DNA of 64,000 nucleotides from UBA4416 sp040387475 (GCA_040387475.1 JAZKDT010000001.1:434001-498000), one strand, 5' to 3'. Counted from the stretch's first letter, positions 9,775-19,629 are shown. Notes: generated by a model from the sequence alone, not told the origin. Numbers and translations: made by a program.

Positions 9775-10899
9775 GTGCTTTTTAAAAACCTGGTAGGACA
9801 AAAACCCGTTAAACAAAAACTGATCAATATGCTGCAGGATGGCCGTGTGCCTCATGCACTCATGTTTAACGGGCCCGAAGGAAGCGGCAATTTACCGGCG
9901 GCTTTTGCCTTTGTACAATATTTGTTTTGTCAGAATAAACAAACGAACGATTCATGCGGTGCATGCCCTTCCTGTTTAAAGGTCAGTAAACTTATCCATC
10001 CCGATTTGCATTTGGTTTTCCCTATTCCTTTAAGCAAGCATGTGAGAACCAGCAATGATCTGTTAACGGAATTCAGAGAATCTTTTATTGAAACCCCTTA
10101 TTTAACTATACACGATTGGTTTGATAGTTTAAGTGCAGAAAATAAGCAACCAACTATTCCCACCGACGAGGCAAATGATATTTTAAAAAAATTATCTTAC
10201 ACAAGCTACGAAGGCGGTTATAAAATAATGATCATTTGGCAACCCGAAAAAATGAATACATCGGCTGCCAATAAGCTGTTAAAAATATTAGAAGAACCGC
10301 CCGAACAAACTTTATTCTTATTGGTTTGTAATCACCCCGATCAGTTATTGGCAACCATTATATCGCGTGTTCAGCAAATTCCATTCTATAAAATCGATAC
10401 AGAAGATATTGTGCAAGGCCTTACCACGCAATTTGACTGCCAGCCTCAGGCGGCCAAACAAGCAGCTTTGCTTAGCGATGGTAGTTACCGGGAAGCACAA
10501 TTATTATTGCAGCATTTAGATGGCGGAACAGCTTATCTGCAAAATTTTAGAACTTTTATGCTTATTGCGCTGAAGTTTGATGCGATAAAAGCTGTAGGTT
10601 GGGTTGATGAAAACTCACGCATCGGCCGCGAAAAACAAAAGCAGTTCCTTCACTATGGCCTCGAGATCTTCAGGGATTGTTTGATGTTTAATTTTGGAAG
10701 CGTTGATCTGGTGAGACACTCAGGCGAGGAAAAAGAATTCATTACAAAGTTTGCCCGTTTTGTAAATCAGCGCAATTATGAACGATTGTTAGAAGAATTT
10801 AATTCAGCGTTTTATCATGTGGAGCGAAATGCCAATCCTAAAATTTTATTCATGGACCTAATTATGAAAACCAATGAATTAATTAACCTGCCCGCTTAA
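9775..10899 (+). CDS. holB: DNA polymerase III delta' subunit
   Basis: This is a clamp-loader component of the replicative polymerase. It starts at a GTG codon: MLFKNLVGQKPVKQ is the expected N-terminus, and the nearest upstream ATG runs into a stop. Near residue 32 it has GPEGSGNLPAA, a Walker-A-like loop without the usual lysine, in line with a non-hydrolysing subunit. A zinc module follows at about 53-66 (C...CGACPSC). KIMIIWQPEKMNTSAANKLL and LKILEEPP, near 155-175, are typical AAA+ clamp-loader motifs. The length of 374 residues is normal. It sits between two unrelated sensor genes. Confidence 0.92.
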   Translation: MLFKNLVGQKPVKQKLINMLQDGRVPHALMFNGPEGSGNLPAAFAFVQYLFCQNKQTNDSCGACPSCLKVSKLIHPDLHLVFPIPLSKHVRTSNDLLTEFRESFIETPYLTIHDWFDSLSAENKQPTIPTDEANDILKKLSYTSYEGGYKIMIIWQPEKMNTSAANKLLKILEEPPEQTLFLLVCNHPDQLLATIISRVQQIPFYKIDTEDIVQGLTTQFDCQPQAAKQAALLSDGSYREAQLLLQHLDGGTAYLQNFRTFMLIALKFDAIKAVGWVDENSRIGREKQKQFLHYGLEIFRDCLMFNFGSVDLVRHSGEEKEFITKFARFVNQRNYERLLEEFNSAFYHVERNANPKILFMDLIMKTNELINLPA

Positions 10900-10911
10900 A
10901 CTTAAAAACAC

Positions 10912-13900
10912 ATTAAAACGTATAAAAAGATACTGATTTTCTGGTACAGTTACTGTATAGCCGTGGTGTGTATCGGTTTGAGTCATGCAGGCTTAGCACA
11001 AAATTCTTTTCCCGGTAATAGCCTGTATAAATACTACAGCCCCGCATCTTATAAAGCATCCCCTCAAAACTGGTACATGACCCAGGATAATGATGGTGCG
11101 TTGTACTTTGCCAACTCCAGTGGAATATTAATATACAATGGAACTAATTGGCAAACGGTAGCTTCTGCGTCGGCTAATTTAGTGAGATCAATTTATAAAG
11201 GCTCAGACGGAAAAATTTATGTTGGAGGAAAAACAGATATCGGCTACCTCGAAAAAAATAAACAGGGAACAACCGTTTTTAAATCTCTTGGACATTTACT
11301 CCCAGATTCCTGTAAAAATTTTACAAACGTTTGGACAGTTTACGAAACCTCTGACGGGATTGTGTTTCCAACCCAAAAGTATATCTTCTTTTATAAAAAT
11401 GGTGAAATGAAAATACTAACCAACAATCCACTGATGGAATATGGATTTGTTGTTAATAATACAGTTTACGGACAAAGTGCCGAAGGAAATATCTATCAGA
11501 CATCTTTACAAAAAGGCGCTTCGTTTGTGGCAAATTCTGACTTATTTGGTGGTCGTTCTGTTTACTGCATGCAGCAAGGATTTAATAAAAACGAACTGCT
11601 TGTTATGCCGTATTCTTCAGGATTGTTTACACTGAATACGATCACTCATAAGATGACCAAATTTAATACCGAAGTTGACAGTATTCTTGATCGCGTATCA
11701 TTATACTGGATGATCCGTTTGAAGAATGGTAATCTGGCGATTGCCACAAGTATTCGGGGAGTTTTTATAATTGATAGTAAAGGTAGACTGGTTGAAAGGA
11801 TCTATAAAAACGGAGGATTGAAAGAAGATAATGTTTATTTTTTATTTGAAGACAAGGAAGAAAATTTATGGGTAACAACCGCTAACGGAATTTTTAAGTA
11901 CGATCTCAATAACCCGGTTCGACACTACAATGAAGTTCACGGGTTAAAAACAGTGACCTCTAATTTGAAATACTGGAATAATAAGTGGCATTTATTTGGC
12001 GCGAATAATATTTTGTATTTGGAAAATGGAGAGTTTAAAGAGATTCCAAATTTTCGAATAGCATTCAGAAGTGTTTTGATCTACGGTAAGGATCTGCTGT
12101 TGGCAACCGATAACGGATTATTTATTATGAATCATAAATATGAGCGAAAAAAGATACCCGTATCCAAACTTATAAAAACATTATACATCAATGCCGGCAG
12201 TATCTGTGTTTCAAAATCGAACAGGGTATTTATATCCAGTACGGATAATATTTTCGAGCTCAAATCCCGGAATAACGAATTGTTTTTAGATACATTTATT
12301 TCTAAGCCTGTGGTGGGCGAAATTTCTAATCTTGAGATAGATAAGAATAATAATTTATGGGCCAATAGCTTGCAGGAAGGCCTTCTAAAGTATAATCTGG
12401 ATACTAAACAGTTGAGAAAATATTCCAGGAAGGAAAATGTTGAGGAACCTGGCTCCAGTTCGTTTTTTAATTTTGATGGTGATATCTATCTCGAAACAAA
12501 TACCGGCCTCTTAAAATATGAACAGCAAAAAGATGCGTTTGTTCCTTCGCAAAATTTTGGTCCCAATCTTTCTTCTCCTACTAATGATGTTTACTACACA
12601 CGTTATACAAAAGAAAAAGACCGTTTTTTCTACCTGATAGATATGTCAGAAGGGAATCGTAAGGTGACAATGAATTATAGGAAAAACGATACCTGGGTTG
12701 TGGAATCGAAAACATTTGCGGATGTAAACAGCATCCAGATAACTAATTTTGTGTTGCATGGTGATTCGTTTATAACGTTTCATACCAATGAGAACTTGTA
12801 TGTTTATAATCTATCAAAGGGTTTCAGGAGTTCAGTGGTATATAACACTGTTATTACAGATATGATTGCCAATAACGACACGTTGTTGTATCATAATACC
12901 GCGTGGGATCTTAATAGCTATACTACTTCTTTTAAAATGGAAGGAAAATTATTTTTAAGCTATTCGGCGTTAACCTACAAAAACGAAGACAGGATAGAAT
13001 ACAGCTATTACCTGGAAAATTTTTCTGACCATTGGAGTGCCTGGAATCATTTGTCGTTTACAGAATTTAATAATTTGTTTGAAGGAGATTATACGTTTAA
13101 GGTAAAATCGCGTAATCATTATAAAGACGAAGGTAAAGTAGCTATGTATCATTTTACGATACTGCCACCATGGTACAGATCCTTTTGGGCTTATCTTTTA
13201 TATGCGATTAGTTTTATTAGCCTCATTTATTTTTTTATAAGGTGGAACAGTAAAAAATTGCGCCAGCGAAATGAGCTGCTGGAATCAACGGTAAAAAACA
13301 GAACACAGCACATTGAAGAACAGAAAGAGGTTATAGCCAAGCAAAAGGAATTAGTTGAGGAAAAAAACAAAGAAGTTTTGGATAGTATTAATTATGCAAA
13401 AAGAATACAATCGGCCCTGTTAACCAGTGAAAACTATATTAGAAAATACCTGCCCGACTTCTTTATTTTATACAAACCCAAAGACATTGTGAGCGGCGAT
13501 TTTTACTGGGCTTTTTATCATGAGGCAAGTCACTCTTTTTATTTAGTAACAGCCGATTGCACCGGCCATGGTGTTCCCGGGGCCTTTATGAGTATGCTGG
13601 GGATTAATTTTTTAAATGAAATTGTGTCGGAGAGAAATATACTGCAGCCGGATAAAATATTAAACGAATTGCGAAAGGAAATTATCAATGCTTTAAATCC
13701 TGAAGATTCAATTGAAGAAAGTAAAGACGGAATGGACGCGGTAGTTTGCAGATACATGTTTAACGAAGAAAAGATCCAGTTTGCAGCAGCCAACAATCCT
13801 TTATGGATGTTGTGTATAGATGAAACCAACGAAATCATAGAGTATAAAGCCGATAAATTTCCTGTAGGAAAATATATGGAACATGAAAAGCCATTTACCT

Positions 13901-14139
13901 TCCATGAGATCTCATGGGTAAAACATAAATGGGTGATCACTTTTACGGATGGTTACGCGGATCAGTTTGGGGGAGAAAAGGGAAAAAAATTTAAGTATAA
14001 ACAACTGGAAAAGATTCTGAAAGAAAACAATCATTTATCCAGTAACGAACTCAAACATAAGTTGGATACGGAATTCGTTAACTGGAAAATGAATTATGAG
14101 CAGGTAGATGATGTTTTGATTGTGGGCGTTAAATGCTAA
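10912..14139 (+). CDS. Beta-propeller / Y_Y_Y sensor with SpoIIE-type phosphatase
   Basis: This membrane sensor has a periplasmic two-component-regulator beta-propeller (about residues 35-660, repeats such as NLWVTTANGIFKYD), a Y_Y_Y domain (about 670-750), one membrane helix near 760-780, a coiled coil and a cytoplasmic SpoIIE/PP2C domain with SGDFYW, DCTGHGVPGAF, KDGMDAV and FTDGYADQFGG. Start choice is unusual. The first conventional start in frame is GTG at 10963, but this leaves a signal peptide without a charged n-region. The frame is open upstream to 10906 and encodes KTYKKILIFWYSYCIAVV, so translation may begin at ATT 10912. The end coordinate is certain and the start is inferred. Confidence 0.85.
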   Translation: MKTYKKILIFWYSYCIAVVCIGLSHAGLAQNSFPGNSLYKYYSPASYKASPQNWYMTQDNDGALYFANSSGILIYNGTNWQTVASASANLVRSIYKGSDGKIYVGGKTDIGYLEKNKQGTTVFKSLGHLLPDSCKNFTNVWTVYETSDGIVFPTQKYIFFYKNGEMKILTNNPLMEYGFVVNNTVYGQSAEGNIYQTSLQKGASFVANSDLFGGRSVYCMQQGFNKNELLVMPYSSGLFTLNTITHKMTKFNTEVDSILDRVSLYWMIRLKNGNLAIATSIRGVFIIDSKGRLVERIYKNGGLKEDNVYFLFEDKEENLWVTTANGIFKYDLNNPVRHYNEVHGLKTVTSNLKYWNNKWHLFGANNILYLENGEFKEIPNFRIAFRSVLIYGKDLLLATDNGLFIMNHKYERKKIPVSKLIKTLYINAGSICVSKSNRVFISSTDNIFELKSRNNELFLDTFISKPVVGEISNLEIDKNNNLWANSLQEGLLKYNLDTKQLRKYSRKENVEEPGSSSFFNFDGDIYLETNTGLLKYEQQKDAFVPSQNFGPNLSSPTNDVYYTRYTKEKDRFFYLIDMSEGNRKVTMNYRKNDTWVVESKTFADVNSIQITNFVLHGDSFITFHTNENLYVYNLSKGFRSSVVYNTVITDMIANNDTLLYHNTAWDLNSYTTSFKMEGKLFLSYSALTYKNEDRIEYSYYLENFSDHWSAWNHLSFTEFNNLFEGDYTFKVKSRNHYKDEGKVAMYHFTILPPWYRSFWAYLLYAISFISLIYFFIRWNSKKLRQRNELLESTVKNRTQHIEEQKEVIAKQKELVEEKNKEVLDSINYAKRIQSALLTSENYIRKYLPDFFILYKPKDIVSGDFYWAFYHEASHSFYLVTADCTGHGVPGAFMSMLGINFLNEIVSERNILQPDKILNELRKEIINALNPEDSIEESKDGMDAVVCRYMFNEEKIQFAAANNPLWMLCIDETNEIIEYKADKFPVGKYMEHEKPFTFHEISWVKHKWVITFTDGYADQFGGEKGKKFKYKQLEKILKENNHLSSNELKHKLDTEFVNWKMNYEQVDDVLIVGVKC

Positions 14140-14146
14140 CCATAAA

Positions 14147-14178
14147 AAAAGCTGCTTCATAATTATGAAGCAGCTTTT
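14147..14178. terminator. Bidirectional terminator between convergent genes
   Basis: A perfect hairpin (AAGCTGCTTCAT, loop aatt, ATGAAGCAGCTT) is flanked by A-runs and T-runs on both sides, so it can end transcription of the sensor gene ending at 14139 and of sdhB, which ends at 14196 on the other strand. Confidence 0.88.
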
Positions 14179-14195
14179 GAGTTATAGTTGAAATT

Positions 14196-14960
14196 CTATT
14201 TAAAGCTGGCTGCGGTTAACTCACGGTTCATACGCGCAATGTTTTCTAAAGAAATTCCTTTAGGACATTCTGCTTCACAAGCTCCTGTATTTGTACAGTT
14301 ACCAAATCCTTCTTCATCCATGGCTGCAACCATTTTCAACACACGCTCTTTACGCTCAACTTGTCCCTGAGGTAATAGTGCTAATTGAGAAACTTTTGCG
14401 GAAACGAATAACATGGCAGAACCATTTTTACAAGCTGCTACGCACGCGCCACAACCAATACAAGCTGCTGCACCAAATGCTTCATCAGCATCCGGCTTAG
14501 GAATTAAAATATTATTTGCATCTTTTGCGTTACCGGTGTTTACAGAAATGTAACCCCCACTTGCAATAATTCTATCAAAAGCACCTCTATCAACTGCCAA
14601 ATCTTTAATTACCGGGAATGCAGCACTTCTCCATGGCTCAACAACAATGGTGTCGCCACTTTTAAAAGAGCGCATATGCAATTGACAAGTTGTAACGCCT
14701 TGTTTTGGTCCGTGTGGACGGCCATTGATATACATACTACACATTCCGCAAATACCCTCGCGGCAATCGTGATCAAAGGCAATCGCTTCTTTGTTTTCGC
14801 TGATTAATTTTTCGTTCAATACATCAAACATCTCCAAAAACGACATATCTGTTGAAATGCCTGTTAGTTGATGCGTTTCAAAGCTACCTGAAGCTTTCGT
14901 GTTTTTTTGTCTCCAAACTTTTAAAGTTAGATTCAATTCTGTTCCGTGTCCTGATCCCAT
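14196..14960 (-). CDS. sdhB: Succinate dehydrogenase / fumarate reductase iron-sulfur subunit
   Basis: This subunit of complex II passes electrons from the flavoprotein to the quinone site. The 254-residue protein holds three Fe-S clusters: CREGICGMCSM with a later C (ligands of the 2Fe-2S cluster, about 66-85), CIGCGACVAAC (4Fe-4S, about 160) and CTNTGACEAECP (3Fe-4S and 4Fe-4S ligands, near 218). It reads in the direction sdhC-sdhA-sdhB, but two genes of unknown secreted proteins separate it from sdhA. Its stop codon is followed at once by the shared terminator. Confidence 0.95.
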   Translation of the reverse strand: MGSGHGTELNLTLKVWRQKNTKASGSFETHQLTGISTDMSFLEMFDVLNEKLISENKEAIAFDHDCREGICGMCSMYINGRPHGPKQGVTTCQLHMRSFKSGDTIVVEPWRSAAFPVIKDLAVDRGAFDRIIASGGYISVNTGNAKDANNILIPKPDADEAFGAAACIGCGACVAACKNGSAMLFVSAKVSQLALLPQGQVERKERVLKMVAAMDEEGFGNCTNTGACEAECPKGISLENIARMNRELTAASFK

Positions 14961-14988
14961 AATATTTAAGGTTAATCGTTTTGTCTTA

Positions 14989-15720
14989 TTATTTCGCGTA
15001 AAATTTTGTAACTTTTTCTATTTGTTCCGGCATGTCGGCATCTATTTGTTTAAACGCTTCCATTAAACATTCCATTTGTTTTTTTGAGATATCCTCATCT
15101 ATCACATGCCCTGCATAACCGGCATTTGGAGCGGGTTTAATAATAACAAAAACTTTAGGGTCTTTTGGTCTATTGCTTTTTGTTTTAAACGTAAATACTT
15201 TTTTCTTTTTTGAATTGTATCCAACAATGGTCATTGAATACCGCAATCTCGCCTCCATACCTGAAGTAGGATTGGTAAAATCCAATTCATAACTGCCATA
15301 GGCTTCAATCATCAGATCCGGATCATTTCCGTCCTCGTTAAACAACAACGCAAAATTTGCAGCGTAAGCGTATCCTTTGGCTTCAAAAGTATTTGGTGTT
15401 TTGCTGGCTGCATTTTTTTTAACAAGGGCTTTATAACTTTCTTTCGTAATAACGCTATCCGGTGGTATCAAACGAAATCCTAAAGCAGGAAGTATTTGTT
15501 TTATCTTTGATTGAATGGAATCAAACAATAATTCATCGTTGAAACTTGCGCCATGGTTAAAGAACAAGCGTGGAGTTCCCGGAGGCGCAGCTGGATACAT
15601 ACCATAATAAGTAATCTCAGGTTTTTGCGTCCATAAAAATCCGATAGCTGCTTTTTTGGTTTGCGAAAAACCAATAGCAAACGAAAAAAAGAAAAATAGT
15701 ATTATAGCATTTTTTTTCAT
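14989..15720 (-). CDS. Secreted protein of unknown function inside the sdh operon
   Basis: The start at 15720 gives 243 residues beginning MKKNAIILFFFFSFAIGFSQ, a clear signal peptide. An ATG at 15729 would add three residues. The mature part has alternating beta segments, a proline-rich stretch (PAAPPGTPR, then RPKDPKVF) and conserved-looking GYAGHVIDED near the C-terminus. I do not recognise a family. It lies 28 bp upstream of sdhB and 14 bp downstream of another secreted-protein gene, so it probably shares the sdh transcript. It might be a passenger of the operon or an envelope factor coexpressed with respiration. The sequence does not decide. Confidence 0.7.
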   Translation of the reverse strand: MKKNAIILFFFFSFAIGFSQTKKAAIGFLWTQKPEITYYGMYPAAPPGTPRLFFNHGASFNDELLFDSIQSKIKQILPALGFRLIPPDSVITKESYKALVKKNAASKTPNTFEAKGYAYAANFALLFNEDGNDPDLMIEAYGSYELDFTNPTSGMEARLRYSMTIVGYNSKKKKVFTFKTKSNRPKDPKVFVIIKPAPNAGYAGHVIDEDISKKQMECLMEAFKQIDADMPEQIEKVTKFYAK

Positions 15721-15743
15721 AACAAGCATGCTTACCCCTTTAA

Positions 15744-16829
15744 TTAGTATTGAGTATATTTATTGTAACGTCCACTGTAGTCTTTTAAAAATTCAGAAAT
15801 ATCTTTGTAAGTACGACTGTAATCTTCATCCAACGCTTTATGGCTTGCCAACGCTTCGTAAGCTTTATCAAAATCTTTTGTCCAGATAGATGCCTCCGCT
15901 ATATTCAAATAAAGGGCAGCAGCAACATCTTTATTGATACGCGCATCTTTATTTGCTTTATCAAGTTCAGTGAGATCTTTTTCCCATGCAGCAACGGCTT
16001 CTTTTAGTTTAGCGATCATCACATCCTGTTTAGCCGGCATATTAACATATACAAAAGCATTTTTTACTTTTTCTATGGCTTCATGGCATTCAGGATAAGT
16101 TTGTTTTTTGTCTTTCACATCAAAAAAAGGTCGGTCTTTTTTTACAACATTAAAACCATAGCCTATTTTTAGGTAGGTGTTCAGGTTATTTACTGCGGTA
16201 TTTTTGGCGCTGGTTTCGGCGTTTTTGATATAAGTCAATTCATTTTTCTGCATATCAACGGCCGTTGCTGTAAAAGTGGTGTAGCCGGTATTTCCTGGCA
16301 ACGTACCCTGAAACACAGAAACACCTTTATCGTTAGTGATAGATAACGTAATTGTTAATGGATAATAGGTCAACTTCGTTTTAGTAGCATCTATCGTATA
16401 GGTTAGCTCAGAAAACATCACATTTACCGTTCCTTTTGCGTCAGCGGCTTTTGCATAACCGGGAATATTAATTTGTGCCTGTACCTGCTCCTGAGGAAAA
16501 AGTGTAGGGATAAACGAACTGTTCGTATAATAACCGGTTGGCTTTGCTTCTCCCATCACTTTGGTGGCTAACAATTTTTCACCATAATTTTTTTTGTCAA
16601 ACTCCGCTTTATCTTTTGCCGCCTGGTCTTTTTTTGCAGCTATATCCTGTGTAGCACTTTCAGACTTGCTTCTATAATCGTAATCAACAACTACGTTAAC
16701 CTTTTTTTCTTTTGAAATCAACTCAACCGGATACATTTCCAGCTCATAGTCTATATTAGTTTTGTCGGTTTTTTGCGCTATGGCAGTAAAACCGATTAAA
16801 GAGGCGCAAACTATGATTATTTTTTTCAT
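15744..16829 (-). CDS. Secreted or periplasmic protein of unknown function inside the sdh operon
   Basis: This 361-residue protein starts with a signal peptide (MKKIIIVCASLIGFTAIAQ). A lysine- and alanine-rich, probably helical segment follows (about 55-85), then a beta-rich middle domain (about 110-210), and a helical C-terminal part (about 235-361) with KAYEALASHKALDEDYSR that recalls TPR-like pairing. No family is recognised. The gene lies 17 bp downstream of sdhA and 14 bp or slightly more upstream of the next unknown secreted gene, giving the order sdhC-sdhA-unknown-unknown-sdhB. Confidence 0.7.
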   Translation of the reverse strand: MKKIIIVCASLIGFTAIAQKTDKTNIDYELEMYPVELISKEKKVNVVVDYDYRSKSESATQDIAAKKDQAAKDKAEFDKKNYGEKLLATKVMGEAKPTGYYTNSSFIPTLFPQEQVQAQINIPGYAKAADAKGTVNVMFSELTYTIDATKTKLTYYPLTITLSITNDKGVSVFQGTLPGNTGYTTFTATAVDMQKNELTYIKNAETSAKNTAVNNLNTYLKIGYGFNVVKKDRPFFDVKDKKQTYPECHEAIEKVKNAFVYVNMPAKQDVMIAKLKEAVAAWEKDLTELDKANKDARINKDVAAALYLNIAEASIWTKDFDKAYEALASHKALDEDYSRTYKDISEFLKDYSGRYNKYTQY

Positions 16830-16846
16830 TTTAATTAAGTATTATA

Positions 16847-18859
16847 TTATTTGTAAGAACGTTGAGCGATTTTGATATTCTCGTATTTTAACTCTTCTTT
16901 ATTCAATTCCCATTCGCTAACGCCTTTGTATTCCCAGGCAGCTACATAAGCAAAGTTCACGTCATCGCGTTTCGCTTCACCGTCTTCTGTTTGGTGTTCT
17001 TCGCGGAAATGACCTCCGCAGCTTTCCTCACGGTGCAAGGCATCTTTGCACATTAATTCTCCTAATTCAATAAAATCAGCTACGCGGCCTGCTTTTTCCA
17101 GGTCAGGGTTAAATTCGTCTGCACTTCCTAATACACGTACGTCACTCCAAAATTCTTTGCGCAATGCTTGTATTTCTGCAATAGCTTCTGTTAACCCTTG
17201 TTTGTTACGGGCCATACCGCATTTGTTCCACATGATCAATCCTAAACGTTTGTGGAAACTTTCTACTGATTTAGTTCCTTTAATATTTAAGAATTTATTG
17301 ATCAGATCAGTTTGCTCTTTTAAAGCCTGGTCAAACGCAGGGTGTTTAGTTTTTAATTTATCAATAGAGTCTGCCTTATCTTTTTCGGCACTCATTCGAG
17401 AAACTTCGTCCGATAAATACACTCCTAATGTATAAGGAATTACGAAATAGCCATCTGCTAAACCTTGCATTAAAGCAGAAGCACCTAAGCGGTTAGCACC
17501 GTGGTCAGAGAAGTTAGCTTCACCTAAGGCATATAAGCCTTTTACAGTGGTCATTAAGTTATAATCTACCCATAAACCACCCATTGTGTAGTGAACTGCA
17601 GGATAAATACGCATTGGAACTTCGTAAGGATTTTCGCCGGTAATTTGAGCATACATGTCAAATAAGTTACCGTATTTTTCTTTCACCACCTCTTTACCTA
17701 AACGCATGATTTCATCATGACTTGGGTTCTGAATGTTTTTCTTTGTAGCTTCTGTTTTTCCGTAACGGGCCGTATTGAATGCAAAATCGAGATACACAGC
17801 CATTTTAGAAGTACCTACACCATATCCGGCATCACAACGTTCCTTAGCTCCACGGGAAGCTACATCACGAGGCACTAAGTTACCAAATGCAGGGTAACGG
17901 CGCTCTAAATAATAATCTCTTTCTTCTTCAGGAATATCAGTTGGTTTACGGTTATCATCTTTCTTTTTAGGAACCCAGATACGTCCATCGTTACGTAACG
18001 ATTCAGACATCAACGTTAATTTAGATTGGTGATCTCCGGAAACAGGAATACAGGTAGGGTGAATTTGTGTGTAGCAAGGGTTACCAAAGAATGCTCCTTT
18101 TTTATGAGCTTTCCACGCGGCAGTCACGTTACTTCCCATAGCGTTAGTTGATAAATAGAAAACGTTTCCGTATCCACCGGTACATAATAATACCGCGTGA
18201 CCAAAATGTTTTTCCATTTCGCCGGTAATTAAATTACGGGCAATAATACCACGGGTAATGCCATCGATGGTAACCACATCTAACATTTCGTGACGAGCGC
18301 ATAATTCAACCGCACCCATCCCAACCTGGCGTTGTAAAGCCGAGTAAGCACCTAATAATAATTGCTGACCTGTTTGTCCGGCAGCATAAAACGTACGTTG
18401 AACCTGAGTACCACCAAACGAACGGTTACTTAATAAACCACCATATTCACGGGCTAGAGGAACACCTTGTGCTACGCATTGATCAATGATATTGGAGGAA
18501 ACTTCCGCTAAACGGTGAACATTTGCTTCACGCGCACGGTAATCACCGCCTTTAATGGTATCATAGAATAAACGGTAAGTTGAATCACCATCATTTTGGT
18601 AATTTTTTGCTGCATTGATTCCACCTTGTGCAGCGATTGAATGCGCACGACGGGGAGAATCCTGGAAGCAGAATACTTTTACTTTATATCCCATCTCTGC
18701 TAAAGAAGATGCAGCAGAAGCACCAGCTAAACCAGAACCTACAACCAAGACTTCTAAACTACGTTTGTTGGCAGGGTTTACTAAATGTACTGTAGAACGG
18801 TATTTCGACCATTTTTGATCTATCGCTCCTTCAGGAATTTTTGAATCTAATTTACTCAT
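16847..18859 (-). CDS. sdhA: Succinate dehydrogenase / fumarate reductase flavoprotein subunit
   Basis: This FAD-carrying catalytic subunit of complex II oxidises succinate to fumarate. The 670-residue protein has the dinucleotide-binding motif VVGSGLAGASAASSLAEMG near residue 40, HSIAAQGGINAAKN near 72 (the His is the expected covalent FAD site) and HPTCIP near 265. Catalytic-site motifs include RDVASRGAKERCD, HYTMGGLWVDYN and ANRLGASALMQGLADGYF. Its C-terminal part, with EESCGGHFREEHQTEDGEAKRDD, is the form seen in Bacteroidota and epsilonproteobacteria. It is 35 bp downstream of sdhC. Confidence 0.96.
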   Translation of the reverse strand: MSKLDSKIPEGAIDQKWSKYRSTVHLVNPANKRSLEVLVVGSGLAGASAASSLAEMGYKVKVFCFQDSPRRAHSIAAQGGINAAKNYQNDGDSTYRLFYDTIKGGDYRAREANVHRLAEVSSNIIDQCVAQGVPLAREYGGLLSNRSFGGTQVQRTFYAAGQTGQQLLLGAYSALQRQVGMGAVELCARHEMLDVVTIDGITRGIIARNLITGEMEKHFGHAVLLCTGGYGNVFYLSTNAMGSNVTAAWKAHKKGAFFGNPCYTQIHPTCIPVSGDHQSKLTLMSESLRNDGRIWVPKKKDDNRKPTDIPEEERDYYLERRYPAFGNLVPRDVASRGAKERCDAGYGVGTSKMAVYLDFAFNTARYGKTEATKKNIQNPSHDEIMRLGKEVVKEKYGNLFDMYAQITGENPYEVPMRIYPAVHYTMGGLWVDYNLMTTVKGLYALGEANFSDHGANRLGASALMQGLADGYFVIPYTLGVYLSDEVSRMSAEKDKADSIDKLKTKHPAFDQALKEQTDLINKFLNIKGTKSVESFHKRLGLIMWNKCGMARNKQGLTEAIAEIQALRKEFWSDVRVLGSADEFNPDLEKAGRVADFIELGELMCKDALHREESCGGHFREEHQTEDGEAKRDDVNFAYVAAWEYKGVSEWELNKEELKYENIKIAQRSYK

Positions 18860-18894
18860 ATCGAAAAATTAAGAATGTAATGTTTAGTTTAATA

Positions 18895-19569
18895 TTATTT
18901 AATAACGCCTGTATACATCAGTATCGGCATTAAAGCAAAAATAAATGGAATGATAATAGAGAAAGCAATACCCGCTTTTTTGATGATCGGCGTATACGTT
19001 TTGTGATTCAACCCTAATGTTTGGAAAGCCGACTGGAAACCATGTAATAAATGGTATGCTAAAGAAATCATGGACAAAGCATAAACGATAACTACCCAAA
19101 GCATTTTAAATTGTTCCTGCATTACGGCATACAGGTTTTCATGGCCATTGGCATCTTCGCCAGGCAAGCCTGTGAAGCGTGATTTTACCCAAAAATGAGT
19201 TAAGTGGATAATTAAAAAGATAAGCAATAAAGTACCCAACAAACCCATAGAACGGCTGTACCATGAAGAATTAGCGGCGCCATCAACTTTAGCATAACCA
19301 ACAGGACGGGCTTTGCGATTTTCGATAGTTAAAATTAATGCCTGAACAATGTGAATAATTAAACCCGCAAACAGCACTAATTCTCCAGCACGTATAATCC
19401 AGTTGTGCGCCATAAAATCGGCACCAACGTTAAAAGTTAATCCGCCGTCATTAAAAAAGATAAGACTGTTGATGAAACAATGTACTACCAGGAAAGAAAT
19501 AAGGAATAAACCGGTAAGGCCCATCACTACTTTTTTTCCAATCGATGTTTTTAAGAATCCTTTGCTCAT
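18895..19569 (-). CDS. sdhC: Succinate dehydrogenase cytochrome b subunit (five-helix type)
   Basis: This is the membrane anchor of complex II, carrying haem b and the quinone site. At 224 residues it has five membrane helices, with histidines in the helices near residues 25, 58, 120 and 165 as candidate haem ligands. It is the single-subunit anchor found in Bacteroidota and Bacillus, so no sdhD is expected and none is present. It is first in the operon, directly behind a well-formed promoter. Confidence 0.93.
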   Translation of the reverse strand: MSKGFLKTSIGKKVVMGLTGLFLISFLVVHCFINSLIFFNDGGLTFNVGADFMAHNWIIRAGELVLFAGLIIHIVQALILTIENRKARPVGYAKVDGAANSSWYSRSMGLLGTLLLIFLIIHLTHFWVKSRFTGLPGEDANGHENLYAVMQEQFKMLWVVIVYALSMISLAYHLLHGFQSAFQTLGLNHKTYTPIIKKAGIAFSIIIPFIFALMPILMYTGVIK

Positions 19570-19597
19570 AAGAGAAATGTGTTAATTTTTTTCTAGG

Positions 19598-19629
19598 CAA
19601 ATGTATAATCGGGAACCCTTTAATGCAAT
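19598..19629 (-). promoter_or_regulatory. Bacteroidota-type promoter of sdhCAB
   Basis: On the minus strand a -33-like TATTG is followed after about 20 bp by TACATTTG, which fits the TAnnTTTG -7 box of the Bacteroidota primary sigma factor. The start codon of sdhC is about 29 bp beyond the -7 box. The rest of 19570-19859 holds no recognised gene. Confidence 0.7.

Noticed and set aside
9868..9895. Loss of the Walker-A lysine in holB as a sign of decay
   Set aside because: Delta' subunits often do not hydrolyse ATP, and the rest of the protein, including the zinc module, is intact.
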